A stretch of 64,000 nucleotides of DNA from Caldilineaceae bacterium (lineage in GTDB: Bacteria; Chloroflexota; Anaerolineae; Caldilineales; Caldilineaceae): the NCBI GenBank assembly GCA_018003515.1, contig JAGNDO010000021.1:1-64000 (forward strand). Direction: 5' to 3'. The stretch's first letter is position 1; the number at the start of each line of letters is the position of its first letter. Position numbers and translations under genes: made by a program. The notes under the pieces were generated by a model that saw only the letters and a list, made by a program, of their open reading frames with translations, did no database searches and had not been told where the DNA came from. Positions 54,856 through 63,505 of the stretch are shown piece by piece.

Positions 54856-56589
54856 TTACTCCCGAAAAATGCGTACCCGGCGTTGAGGTTCCCGCCCGTA
54901 GCTGTGGCTGATTAGATTGGCCGAGCGGGCCAACTGGTGTTGCTGGCTGCGCACCGGGGCAGACTGGGGGCTAAGTTCCACGGATTCGCTGCCATTGACC
55001 ACCCGCTGGATGGCCTCTTGGGTCTCGCGGATGGCCTTGGAATAGCCATCTTCCGGGCTGTTGCTGATCTGGAAGATGTCCACCAAACACTGTTCCATCT
55101 GGGTGACTGTGTTGCTGCGCAGGACATAGACCGGGATATTGCGCCGTTCCGCATCCAACAGGGGTTGGGGCTGTTGGCGATAGTAGTTTTTCAGGGTCAT
55201 CACCACATCGGCCCCTCGCAGTTCGGTCAAGATCTCCACATTTACATCCAAGGTCTTGGCCGCGGCCCGCAGACGGTTCTGGCCAATGCCATAGGGCATG
55301 ACCTTGAGGGTGCGCTTCGTGCCCCCATTCTTGGCCGGAGGGCGATAGGTCTCGCCGTGGACTTCGCCAAAAGAGGGCCACTTCTGCCCATTGCCTGCGG
55401 CGGATGGCACGGGCGAGGATCCGGGCTGCGGCGGAGAAGGATTGCGGCGGCCAAAAGAAGGTTCCGGGGCAACAGTGGGTTGGCTCTGGGTGCGGTTGCC
55501 GTTGCGGCCACCCCGTCTGCCTCGCCCCCCCTGCTCTTCCTGCTCGCCCGGCCCACTGCGCTCCCGCTGGATGCTGTTGGTCTTGGGCTGAGGCGCGGCC
55601 TCGATGTGAACCTGGCCGCTCTCGTCCGTATAGCGCAGTTCGGGCGCAATCGCCCAGCCCCGCAGCAGGGCATCCACGGACTCGGCCACATTGTGGTGGA
55701 TCACCATGCGCTGACGGTCTTGGATCTCGATCAGCACGTCAAAGGTAGGGGGGGATCGTCGTTCCAGCACGCTCTTTTGGGTGCCCCGCCGCCGGGCCTC
55801 CTCGTCGGAGAGGGTGACGGATTCGATGCCGCCCACCAGATCGCTCAGGGTGGGGTTGAGGAGCAGGTTCTCCAAGGCGTTGCCGTGGGCCGTGCCGATG
55901 AGCTGCAAGCCCCGTTCGGCGATGGTGCGGGCTGCCACGGCCTCCAGTTCTCGGCCAATTTCGTCGATGATGATGACTTCGGGCATGTGATTCTCCACGG
56001 CTTCGATCATCACTTCGTGTTGAAGATCCGGGCGGGGGACCTGCATGCGCCGGGCGCGGCCAATGGCCGGGTGGGGGATGTCCCCGTCCCCGGCGATCTC
56101 GTTGCTGGTGTCTACAATCACCACCCGCTTGCTCTCGGCCAGCACCCGGGCCGCTTCCCGCAGCAGGGTGGTCTTGCCCACACCGGGCCGCCCCACCAAG
56201 AGAATGCTGCTACCCCCGGTAACAATATCGGCGATGATCTGAATGGTGCCATAGACCGCCCGGCCCACGCGGCAAGTCACCCCGATCACCTGGCCCTTGC
56301 GGTTGCGCATGGCCGAGATGCGATGCAGGGTGCGCTCGATACCGGCTCGGTTGTCTTCGCCAAAAGCGCCAATCTGTTCGATGACCGTGTTGATGTCGGC
56401 CTCGGTGATCTCCTGATCGCTCAGGATCAACTCGCCGACGGTGAAGCGGGCTTCGGGGAGCCGTCCCAGATCCATGATGATCTCGATCAGATCCTGGGAC
56501 TGGCTGGTTTGGGCCAGAGCTTCTTGGATGCGCAGGGGCAGCACCCCCAATAATAGCTCTAGATTGTCTGTGATCTTTAATTTATCCAT
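54856..56589 (-). CDS. Ycf45/SpoIIIAA-like AAA ATPase with R3H domain
   Basis: A 577-residue protein. An AAA+/PilT-like ATPase lies at the N-terminus (Walker [21 protein letters not shown] near 131, Walker [21 protein letters not shown]), as in cyanobacterial/plastid Ycf45 and related to SpoIIIAA. The middle (about 340-420) is a low-complexity Gly/Arg/Pro linker. The C-terminal part has a KH-like segment and an R3H-type motif ([16 protein letters not shown]), which binds single-stranded nucleic acid. It heads the operon with tmk and darA. Role unknown. Confidence 0.9.
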   Translation of the reverse strand: MDKLKITDNLELLLGVLPLRIQEALAQTSQSQDLIEIIMDLGRLPEARFTVGELILSDQEITEADINTVIEQIGAFGEDNRAGIERTLHRISAMRNRKGQVIGVTCRVGRAVYGTIQIIADIVTGGSSILLVGRPGVGKTTLLREAARVLAESKRVVIVDTSNEIAGDGDIPHPAIGRARRMQVPRPDLQHEVMIEAVENHMPEVIIIDEIGRELEAVAARTIAERGLQLIGTAHGNALENLLLNPTLSDLVGGIESVTLSDEEARRRGTQKSVLERRSPPTFDVLIEIQDRQRMVIHHNVAESVDALLRGWAIAPELRYTDESGQVHIEAAPQPKTNSIQRERSGPGEQEEQGGRGRRGGRNGNRTQSQPTVAPEPSFGRRNPSPPQPGSSPVPSAAGNGQKWPSFGEVHGETYRPPAKNGGTKRTLKVMPYGIGQNRLRAAAKTLDVNVEILTELRGADVVMTLKNYYRQQPQPLLDAERRNIPVYVLRSNTVTQMEQCLVDIFQISNSPEDGYSKAIRETQEAIQRVVNGSESVELSPQSAPVRSQQHQLARSANLISHSYGREPQRRVRIFRE

Positions 56590-56602
56590 AGACCTCTTGG
56601 GG

Positions 56603-56649
56603 TGATGAGTAATGAGTATCGAGTGTCGAGTGTCGAGTGTCGAGTAATC
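56603..56649. repeat. Heptanucleotide array (gtcgagt) upstream of R3H gene
   Basis: gatgagt, aatgagt, atcgagt, then gtcgagt three times and gtcgagtaat: seven or so 7-nt units. A partner 'tctcgac' at 56661-56667 can pair with part of it. The same gtcgagt words recur at 62402-62420. Confidence 0.8.
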
Positions 56650-56692
56650 TGTTGCCCGATTCTCGACAAGAATGAGCTAATTGTACCAGATC

Positions 56693-57742
56693 CTAGATTG
56701 AATTCCGTAAAGTGCCGCCCAATCCCCAATCCCTAATCCCCACTATCTTGGAGATGGGGACGGCGGCGGGTAGGGCTTCGCGTACGGCCTCCAGGGCGGG
56801 GATGGTTTGGGGTTGGGGGGCTTTGGCCCAGGCCAGCACTTGCTTCACCAAGCGCACCCGATCCGTAACCGGGGCAAAGCCGAAATCGTCCAGCACGCCC
56901 TTCATGCCGCCCTGATAGGCCCGCACCCCCAAATAGATGGGTTTATAGATCCTGCGGCGGAAAAGATAGGACGAGGCAAAGTGGATCAGTTGGTTTAGTT
57001 GATCCGGCTGGAAGTGGGGATCCAGCCACAGATCCAGCCACACCCCCCGCTCCCCCTCGGTGATGCGCAAGACGCCGTGGATCTCGTCCCCGGCCCACAG
57101 CACAAAGCTGGCACTTTCCCCAGGCAGCCAACCCTGCACAATCGGCGACCGATAGCCCCGCTCGTCAGAGAAGGCCCCCTCGGCCTGCTGGACGGGTTTG
57201 GGCACAGCCCGCCCGTAGAGTTGGGTCATGCCCCATTCGTCCTGGGCCGTTTGGGGACGCACGTCGGGCCACAGATCCGACGTGCCCCTGGGCCGGGAGA
57301 GCCGCCACACGGTCTCTCGGGTGAAGACGGTGAAGCCCACTTGGCAAAAGGTCTCGATGGGCAGGGGCTGGTCCGGCAGATCCACAAAAACCCGGCTGAT
57401 GCCCAGATTGGCGGCCTCCTGGACGGCATGGGGCAGCAGTTTTTGCCAGATGGCCGGGTGGCCGTCCGAGGAGGCCAGGTCCGGGGCCAGGAAGACCACA
57501 TCGGCCTCGGCCCGGTTCAGCCGTTTGCGCAACTGCACAATGCCAGAGCGGGCCAGACCGTTGGCCTCCTGTTGCAGCACATGGGTGATGACTTTGGTGG
57601 TGAGCCACGGAAAAAGGGTGGTGAGGGCAACCCGGTTGGTTTGGCGGGGCGATGTGACGGCGCGTTCAATATTCAGGATGGCCGCTTGACGGCCCAGCCG
57701 CTGCAACAATAGGATGTCGCCGAGATTGAAGTGGCGAATCAC
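56693..57742 (-). CDS. GNAT-like protein with repeat-encoded C-terminus
   Basis: A 349-residue soluble protein. The middle (ADVVFLAPDLASSDGHPAIW, then AANLGISRVFVDLPDQPLPI and FCQVGFTVFTRETVWRLS) resembles an acetyl-CoA-binding GNAT fold, and a second half may be another. No intact catalytic motif is obvious. The last codons (GIRDWGLGGTLRNSI) are encoded by the aatccccaatccctaatccc word array at 56718-56741, so the original C-terminus has been replaced or extended by a repeat. Divergent from the CAP-LysM gene. Confidence 0.7.
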   Translation of the reverse strand: MIRHFNLGDILLLQRLGRQAAILNIERAVTSPRQTNRVALTTLFPWLTTKVITHVLQQEANGLARSGIVQLRKRLNRAEADVVFLAPDLASSDGHPAIWQKLLPHAVQEAANLGISRVFVDLPDQPLPIETFCQVGFTVFTRETVWRLSRPRGTSDLWPDVRPQTAQDEWGMTQLYGRAVPKPVQQAEGAFSDERGYRSPIVQGWLPGESASFVLWAGDEIHGVLRITEGERGVWLDLWLDPHFQPDQLNQLIHFASSYLFRRRIYKPIYLGVRAYQGGMKGVLDDFGFAPVTDRVRLVKQVLAWAKAPQPQTIPALEAVREALPAAVPISKIVGIRDWGLGGTLRNSI

Positions 57743-57841
57743 CGGGTTGGATGCTCCTTGGGGGTCATAGTTGGCTCGTGTTTGATCCCCATTGTACTGG
57801 AAAGAACGAGGGGTGACAAGTCATCAGTATATTCATCGATT

Positions 57842-57871
57842 TTGAGATTTTGATACCCTTTGTGATAGAAT
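57842..57871 (+). promoter_or_regulatory. Promoter of CAP-LysM gene
   Basis: TTGAGA (57842-57847), 18-nt spacer, TAGAAT (57866-57871). Transcription would begin about 57878, only two bases before ATG 57880, so the mRNA may be leaderless. Confidence 0.6.
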
Positions 57872-57879
57872 TCGCCTCT

Positions 57880-59022
57880 ATGGACAAAAACTTTCGCCGA
57901 CCGGGCCGCGTTTCGGGTCTCTTCCTCGGCCTTCTCATGACCTTTATCCTCTGCTTTGGCTCAGTGGACCCCCTCTTCGCCGCTTCTGCCTTCGACACCA
58001 CCACTGATTCCATCGCCTTTGACCAACTGGGCCCCAGCGCGCAGAGTGTGGCCTTGGGCATCAACCGGGCCCGGGCCAACGCCGGCTTGCCGCCCCTTGC
58101 CCTCCACCCCTTGCTCAACCAAGCCGCCCAAAATCATGTCAATGACATGATCGCCACCTATACTTTCAGCCACACGGGCAGCGATGGCAGCAATGTGGGG
58201 ATGCGGGTGGCCCGCACAGGCTATGCGGCCAACGGCTGGACCGGTGAAAACTGGGTGGCCCAAGGCGATGCGGCCAACGCCCTCTCTTGGTGGCTCAACA
58301 GTTCCATCCATCGGGCCAACATCCTCAACCCCAATTGGACCGAATTGGGCATCGGCAGCGGCATGCACCCGGACGGCTGGGGCAATATCTATGTGGCCGT
58401 CTTCTCCCGGGGCAGCCTGAACCAGAACGCCGGCAGCGTGCCCAACGACCCCGCTTTCGTGCCCCAAGCCATTCAGCCCCAAGTTCAGGCCACGACCAAC
58501 TCCGCCACGGGTGCCAGCTATGTCATCCAGGGCGGGGACACCCTGAGCGCCATCGCCACCCGTTATGGGTTGAGCTGGCAAGAGGTGGCCGCGGCCAATG
58601 GGCTGGGTGAGTATTCGGTGCTGAGTCTGGGCCAGGTGATCCGTTTGCCCGGCGTTGGCACTTCCTCGGTTACAAACAGCACCACGGCCCAGACGACCGT
58701 GACCGGCGCCATCCAATACACCGTTCAGCCCGGTGACACCCTGCTGGGCATCGCCCTGGGCTATGGCTTGACCTGGCAAGAAGTGGGTGCCGCCAACGGG
58801 TTGACCGGCAGCAGCCTGCTCCAATTGGGCCAGGTGCTGCGCATCCCCACCTATGGTTCAGCCGAAGCGGTCACGGTGGCCACCACCTATGCCATCCAGC
58901 CCGGCGACACCATCATCGCCATTGCCATGCGCTACAGTCTGGACTGGCAGCATCTCCTGGAAATCAACGGCTTCACCGACACAACCCTGCTCAATTTGGG
59001 CCAGACCATCCGTCTGAACTAA
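57880..59022 (+). CDS. Secreted CAP-domain protein with three LysM repeats
   Basis: A 380-residue exported protein. Signal peptide (residues 1-35, hydrophobic SGLFLGLLMTFILCFG), then a CAP/SCP domain with NHVNDMIATYTFSHTGSDGS and NGWTGENWV and NPNWTELGIG, where the conserved His and Glu residues sit. Three LysM repeats follow, each with GDTLSAIATRYGLSWQEVAA-like sequence (near 219-260, 282-325 and 333-378), which bind peptidoglycan. It is followed by an intrinsic terminator. Only a promoter-proximal -10 and no Shine-Dalgarno are seen. Confidence 0.92.
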   Translation: MDKNFRRPGRVSGLFLGLLMTFILCFGSVDPLFAASAFDTTTDSIAFDQLGPSAQSVALGINRARANAGLPPLALHPLLNQAAQNHVNDMIATYTFSHTGSDGSNVGMRVARTGYAANGWTGENWVAQGDAANALSWWLNSSIHRANILNPNWTELGIGSGMHPDGWGNIYVAVFSRGSLNQNAGSVPNDPAFVPQAIQPQVQATTNSATGASYVIQGGDTLSAIATRYGLSWQEVAAANGLGEYSVLSLGQVIRLPGVGTSSVTNSTTAQTTVTGAIQYTVQPGDTLLGIALGYGLTWQEVGAANGLTGSSLLQLGQVLRIPTYGSAEAVTVATTYAIQPGDTIIAIAMRYSLDWQHLLEINGFTDTTLLNLGQTIRLN

Positions 59023-59044
59023 GCAGCCCCATCTTTCACGCATC

Positions 59045-59080
59045 AAAAAGCCCTGACCGGTTAGCCGGTCAGGGCTTTTT
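59045..59080. terminator. Intrinsic terminator after CAP-LysM gene
   Basis: aaaaagccctgaccgg and ccggtcagggcttttt form a perfect stem with loop 'ttag' and a T-run on the right and A-run on the left, so it works in both directions, also for the convergent K+ channel gene ending at 59109. Confidence 0.92.
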
Positions 59081-59108
59081 ATATGTCCATAAATTCGTTG
59101 TGCATTGC

Positions 59109-60170
59109 CTACTTCCGCCGTTGCTGCCAATTATTGACCCGATCCCGCAGACGATCTCGGCTGTCATTGGCCAGGTCAGCCAGGGACATGAGCTGTTCCG
59201 GCGTGCCCAGGGCGATGAGGCAGTCCTCGTATTGCAGGGTGAACGAGCCGCCGGGGTCGGTGAAGGTGGTGCCATCCGGGCGGCGCACGGCCAGGACATT
59301 GGCCCCGGTGCGGGTGCGGATGCGACCATCGGCCAGGGTGTGGTCCTCCAGATCCGAGCCGTGGTGGACCACGACCTCCTCGATCCATAGCTCCAAGTTC
59401 CCCTGACGCATGACCACATCCAAAAATTCCATCACGTTGGGGTGGAGGAGTTGGCTGGCCATGCGGTGGCCGCCGATGGCATGGGGGCTGATCACATGGT
59501 TCGCCCCGGCCACCAACAGCTTGCGCTCGCTATGCACCTTGTCCGCCCGGGCGATGATGGTCAGTCCTCTGTTCAGGGTACGGGCAGTGAGGACGGCGAA
59601 AACATTATCGGCGTCCGAGGGCAGGCAGGAGCAAAAGCCCTTGGCCCGCTCGATGCCGGCCTGGCGCAGCACCACATCATCCGACGCGTCGCCCATGACG
59701 AAGAGGAAGTTGTTCTTTTCCATGCTGACCGCGCTCTCCGGATCAGATTCCACCAGGACGACGTCTGCGCCGTTGTCTTTTAGATCCAACGCCACCCGTT
59801 TGCCCACCCGGCCATAGCCACAAACGATGAAATGATCGGTCAATTGGTTGATCTTTTTCTGCATACGTTGCCTCCGCAAGATTCCACGCAGTTCGCCGGC
59901 CACGATATAGTCCGCCACCGTGCTAAAGGTATAGGCCGCCCCCCCCACCCCCATCACAATCAGGCCGATGGTGAAGATCTCACCCCCATTGGACAGGGGG
60001 CGCACCTCGCCAAAGCCCACAGTGCTGAGGGTGATGACGGTCATAAATAGGCTGTCTTGCCAGGACCAGCCCTCAATCAGGATATAACTAACGGTACCCA
60101 CCATCATCAGCCCGGCAAACAGGCCGATCACGACCAGCAATCGCCGGGACAGGCTCAGTTCATTGTTCAC
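59109..60170 (-). CDS. Potassium channel with RCK (TrkA-N and TrkA-C) domains
   Basis: A 353-residue protein starting at GTG 60170. Two membrane helices flank a pore with the selectivity filter TLSTVGFGE; the filter reads TVGFG rather than TVGYG, as in many bacterial channels. A Rossmann NAD-binding RCK domain follows (FIVCGYGRVGKRVALDLKDN near 114) and a TrkA-C domain at the end (about 290-345). It would gate K+ flux in response to NAD(H), Ca2+ or nucleotides, perhaps linked to c-di-AMP given the nearby receptor. Typical length for the family. Confidence 0.93.
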   Translation of the reverse strand: MNNELSLSRRLLVVIGLFAGLMMVGTVSYILIEGWSWQDSLFMTVITLSTVGFGEVRPLSNGGEIFTIGLIVMGVGGAAYTFSTVADYIVAGELRGILRRQRMQKKINQLTDHFIVCGYGRVGKRVALDLKDNGADVVLVESDPESAVSMEKNNFLFVMGDASDDVVLRQAGIERAKGFCSCLPSDADNVFAVLTARTLNRGLTIIARADKVHSERKLLVAGANHVISPHAIGGHRMASQLLHPNVMEFLDVVMRQGNLELWIEEVVVHHGSDLEDHTLADGRIRTRTGANVLAVRRPDGTTFTDPGGSFTLQYEDCLIALGTPEQLMSLADLANDSRDRLRDRVNNWQQRRK

Positions 60171-60281
60171 GGTGTTTGGGACTCCTTATTCCAACAATTG
60201 TTCACAACTGTGGATAAGTCCGGGGATAACTCATGTATGTGGGGATAGATCGCCCTAAATGTAGGCATCTACCCCCGTTAT

Positions 60282-61217
60282 TTAGGTGTTTGGCCCAAAA
60301 TCAGCCACCTTTCCCGCCTCTACGTCTCCCCGGATCTGGGCGACATAGACCTGAAAGACCCGTCCCATGCTGCGAAAGCCCATGCCCTCATAGAGCCGCT
60401 GGGACTGCCCATTGCTGACCTGGGTGTTGAGGTAGATGGGATTGTGGCGCTGGCTGTGGGCATAGGCGATGCTGTCCGCCAGGAGTTGACGACCGACGCC
60501 CCGGCCTTGCACAGACGGGTGGACGGCCAGCCGAGCCAGGAAGGCACTGGGGCCGGCCGTGGCGGGGTCATCAAAGGCCCCGTTCAGGGTGATGGCCGCA
60601 TAGCCCACCAATCGATCCTCCAGCCAGGCGGCCCGCATTCGTCCGGCGAAGAGCAGCCCGGCCAAGTCCCCTTCCCCCATGTGCCAGAGGGGAGGAAAGC
60701 TCTGCGCATCCAACTGGGCCACGGCGGCCAACTGGGCCGGGGAGAGCGGGGTGAGTTGGGCGGGGGCCGGCGCGCTGGGCACATTCCGCTGGCTGAATTT
60801 GTAATAGCGCACCTGATCGACCTGGGCAAAGCCGCTGCGAGTCAGGGCGGCCTTCAGCCAATGATCCTGGCTCTGGGCCATCACCACGAAGGGTCGCCCC
60901 AGCTCGCCCAGGCGGGCCAGGGCCGCGGTGACCAGGGCCGCGGTGTCCACGCTGGGGGATCGCCGTTTGCCCAGCAGGATGCCCCGCACATAGGCCCGGT
61001 CCGGGGCGAAGGCGGGCAGGGTGGCCGGTCTCGGCTCAACCTGGATGGTGACGAAACCCCAAAGTTGCTGGTTATCCGCCACGCCCACCACGCTGACGCC
61101 ACGGGCCAACAGATCCGGCAGATCCTCCCGGCCAAACTGCACCAGCCGGGTATAGCCATGCGTGATCAATTGTTGGATTTCGGGTAAATGTTGCGGGGCG
61201 GCAGGGAGAATGGTCAT
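60282..61217 (-). CDS. Protein with two GNAT acetyltransferase domains
   Basis: A 311-residue protein. The C-terminal half has the GNAT core FLARLAVHPSVQGRGVGRQL (V-x-P...Q/RxxGxG/A) followed by YLNTQVSNGQSQRLYEGMGF; the N-terminal half has a weaker, degenerate copy (VRGILLGKRRSPSVDTAALV). Such tandem GNATs occur in antibiotic and amino-sugar or N-terminal acetylation, but the substrate is not visible. Confidence 0.87.
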   Translation of the reverse strand: MTILPAAPQHLPEIQQLITHGYTRLVQFGREDLPDLLARGVSVVGVADNQQLWGFVTIQVEPRPATLPAFAPDRAYVRGILLGKRRSPSVDTAALVTAALARLGELGRPFVVMAQSQDHWLKAALTRSGFAQVDQVRYYKFSQRNVPSAPAPAQLTPLSPAQLAAVAQLDAQSFPPLWHMGEGDLAGLLFAGRMRAAWLEDRLVGYAAITLNGAFDDPATAGPSAFLARLAVHPSVQGRGVGRQLLADSIAYAHSQRHNPIYLNTQVSNGQSQRLYEGMGFRSMGRVFQVYVAQIRGDVEAGKVADFGPNT

Positions 61218-61257
61218 GGATCAAGTATGCCACGGAGCGGGCGGGGAGTTCAAACTG

Positions 61258-61352
61258 AAGGGGTGAGCGGGTGAGCGGGTGAAGGGGTGAAAGGGTGAGC
61301 GGGCGATCCTCACCCTTTCACCCGCTCACCCCTTCACCCCCTCGCCCTTTCA
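61258..61352. repeat. 8-nt word hairpin (gggtgagc type) at the end of the dehydratase gene
   Basis: gggtgagcgggtgagcgggt (from 61261) continues as 8-nt words to about 61309, then ctcaccctttcacccgctca and following 'ccccttcacccc' return to 61352. Arms pair with several mismatches. The right end covers the stop codon (61350-61352) and the last Ser-Gly codons of the dehydratase gene. Confidence 0.85.
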
Positions 61353-62381
61353 CCCGCTCAACACCTTGCGGCTGCCGTACAGATTCTTGTAATACTCCTT
61401 GAACTCGCCGGAGCGGATGGGTTCCCACCACCAGCGGTTGTCCACGTACCAGCGCACGGTGTCCCGGATGGCCTCTTCGTGGGTGAAGTCCGGCTCCCAG
61501 CCCAGGGCCATGAGTTTGCTGACGTCCATGCAATAGCGGCGGTCGTGGCCGGGGCGGTCCTCCACATGCTGGATCAGGCTGTCGGGCTTGCCCAGTTCGT
61601 CCAGCAGGATCTCCACCATGCGCAGGTTGGTCATCTCCTTGCCTGTGCCCACGTTGTAGGTTTCGCCCAACACCCCATCATGTAGAATCATGTCGATGCC
61701 GGAGCAGTGGTCCAAAACGTGATGATAGTCCCGCATCTGCTGGCCGTCGCCATAGACGGGCAGGGACATGTCGTTGAGGGCGTTGGTGGTGAAGAGGGGG
61801 ATCACCTTTTCGGGATATTGGAAGGGGCCGATGTTGTTGGCCCCCCGGCTCATGGTGATGGGCAGGCCATAGGTGACAAAATAGGCGTTGACCAGGAGAT
61901 CCCCGCCGGCCTTGCTGGCGGCGTAAGGGCTGCGAGGGGCTAGGTTGTCCCCCTCCATGCTGCGGTGGTCGCCGTGGATGTGACCATAGACTTCGTCCGT
62001 GCTGATCTGGTGGAAGCGCAGGTTGCCGAACTTGCGGGCCGCTTCCAGCAGCACATAGGTGCCGTAGACATCGGTCTGGATGAAGGCATCCGGGTCCATG
62101 ATGCTGCGATCCACGTGACTTTCGGCGGCGAAGTTGACGATGGTGTCGATGGCGTGGCTCTCGATGGCCTGGGCCACGGCCGCGGCGTCGCAGATGTCCC
62201 CTTGGAAGAAGCTGTAGCGGTCCGGGTGCTTTTCGGCCACATCCTGCAAGTTTTCCAGCCGCCCGGCATAGGTCAGTTTGTCATAGACGGTGATGGCATA
62301 GTCCGGGTATTTGTCCAACATCAGCCGCACAAAATTGCAGCCGATAAAACCGGCCCCGCCGGTGACGAGAATGTTTTTCAT
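61350..62381 (-). CDS. rfbB: dTDP-glucose 4,6-dehydratase
   Basis: A 343-residue SDR enzyme (RmlB/RfbB), second step of dTDP-rhamnose synthesis. NAD-binding ILVTGGAGFIGCNFVRLMLD, the STDEVYG active-site loop (Thr, Asp, Glu), the catalytic YAASKAG (Tyr and Lys) and GTGKEMTNLRMVEIL are intact. It stands without rfbA, rfbC or rfbD here, but the tyrosine kinase downstream suggests a polysaccharide locus. Last codons lie within the repeat hairpin. Confidence 0.96.
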   Translation of the reverse strand: MKNILVTGGAGFIGCNFVRLMLDKYPDYAITVYDKLTYAGRLENLQDVAEKHPDRYSFFQGDICDAAAVAQAIESHAIDTIVNFAAESHVDRSIMDPDAFIQTDVYGTYVLLEAARKFGNLRFHQISTDEVYGHIHGDHRSMEGDNLAPRSPYAASKAGGDLLVNAYFVTYGLPITMSRGANNIGPFQYPEKVIPLFTTNALNDMSLPVYGDGQQMRDYHHVLDHCSGIDMILHDGVLGETYNVGTGKEMTNLRMVEILLDELGKPDSLIQHVEDRPGHDRRYCMDVSKLMALGWEPDFTHEEAIRDTVRWYVDNRWWWEPIRSGEFKEYYKNLYGSRKVLSG

Positions 62382-62698
62382 GGGTTTGGGTTCCTTTTGG
62401 TGTCGAGTGTCGAGTAATGCGTATCGAGTATTGTGTGTTGCGGATGCCAGCGTCGGTTGAGTAGCCGCCGTCGAGATCTCCGCTGACCATTCAAGTTGTC
62501 GGCGGCGTATCGAAACCAGAGCGGGTGGACTCTCGTGTTGTTTAGCGAAAATAGCTCCGGGAAAACAGTGCTCTAGCCGGGTCCGTGACCCGGCGGGTTG
62601 ACGAATGGATCATCAGAAAGTCCCGTGTAGACCCGCCAGGTCACGGACCTGGCTAGAGCGCTTTCCTCCCGGACTTACCTGCGTCCATTGTCCGTTGG
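62382..62698. other. 317-nt intergenic region with nested repeats, no gene
   Basis: Contains a gtcgagt array (62402-62416) followed by related degenerate words, a nested inverted repeat (62570-62659) and between them unremarkable sequence. I see no open reading frame with coding character and no convincing promoter for the minus-strand dehydratase. Confidence 0.6.
62570..62659. repeat. Nested inverted repeat of the gctctagccgggtc type
   Basis: gctctagccgggtccgtgac (from 62570) to cggcgggt, and acccgccaggtcacggacct to ggctagagc (62659) form a long imperfect stem. The left core is the same as the hairpin at 40113-40145, so at least three related cores exist in the window. Confidence 0.82.
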
Positions 62699-63505
62699 TC
62701 ATCTCCCCCGCCTTTCCCACCGGCGGCGCAGACGGCGGACGCGCCCAGGCTGGCGGCTGGTGGGCAGGGGGAAGGTGGCCGAAAGGGTCAGGGTGGGCAG
62801 GGCGTCCATGTCGGGTAGCAGGGCCGGGTGCAGATGGCCGGGCGGGATGCTCTGCCAGGCGTTGCGCCAACGATAGCGCTCGGCCTCGCCGCCGCTGGCC
62901 GCCAGGAAGCTGAGATCCTGGGTCACGATGGACCGGGTGGCATGGACCACGGCCAGGGTGTGTTGCCACAATGCCACCATACGGGGCTGCACCTCTATGC
63001 GAAAAGTGTGGGCAAAAGGACCACCCCGTTCTTCTCGCAAAGCCGGGCCGGCGGCCTGATAAGCTGGCAAGAAACGCTGGCTCCAAAAACGTTCGGCGGT
63101 CTGAAAGGCGGGCAAGAGCAGGTCGGCGTAAACGACCACATGCTCAGTGCTGACCCGCTCGCTGACCTGGACCAACAGCTCGGCCTGGTAGGGGAAGAGG
63201 TCGAAAAAAGCACAGGTGTCAAAGCTGTGCCATTCGCCGTATGCGCCCGTCATGCGGCGAAGACGATCCATGATCTGGTCGACCACCTGGGCGGCTGCTT
63301 GGGCCTCTTGGCCTACGGAGAGACCGGGTACCGTGGCAGGCCGATTGTCCACCCGATAGATCTGGGCCAACTCCCCAGCCCCCAGCAGATCCGCAGTGGA
63401 GGAGGCAAACCCCCACACATGGGGCTGGCGCAGGGCCGCGGCCAACCCCGGCACAGAGACCAGGGGCCGATCCCCAGGCGGGCGGGCGGGCGTCAGGGCT
63501 GCCAT
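62699..63505 (-). CDS. Hypothetical protein near tyrosine kinase
   Basis: A 268-residue protein with no recognised domain. N-terminal part has GDRPLVSVPGLAAALRQPHV, then a helical central part (YGEWHSFDTCAFFDLFPYQA, VVVYADLLLPAFQTAERFWS). The C-terminus is Arg-rich (RRLRRRWERRGR). No signal peptide or membrane span. It begins 1 nt after the kinase stop codon (ATG 63505, kinase stop 63506-63508), so it is probably co-expressed with it and may be part of a polysaccharide export locus. Confidence 0.6.
   Translation of the reverse strand: MAALTPARPPGDRPLVSVPGLAAALRQPHVWGFASSTADLLGAGELAQIYRVDNRPATVPGLSVGQEAQAAAQVVDQIMDRLRRMTGAYGEWHSFDTCAFFDLFPYQAELLVQVSERVSTEHVVVYADLLLPAFQTAERFWSQRFLPAYQAAGPALREERGGPFAHTFRIEVQPRMVALWQHTLAVVHATRSIVTQDLSFLAASGGEAERYRWRNAWQSIPPGHLHPALLPDMDALPTLTLSATFPLPTSRQPGRVRRLRRRWERRGR

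Noticed and set aside
60205-60240. Perfect DnaA-box-like sequence (tgtggataa) between the K+ channel and GNAT genes
   Set aside because: Only one clear box plus a weak neighbour in a 111-nt gap, with no AT-rich unwinding region and no dnaA, dnaN or gyrase genes nearby. Not enough for an origin.
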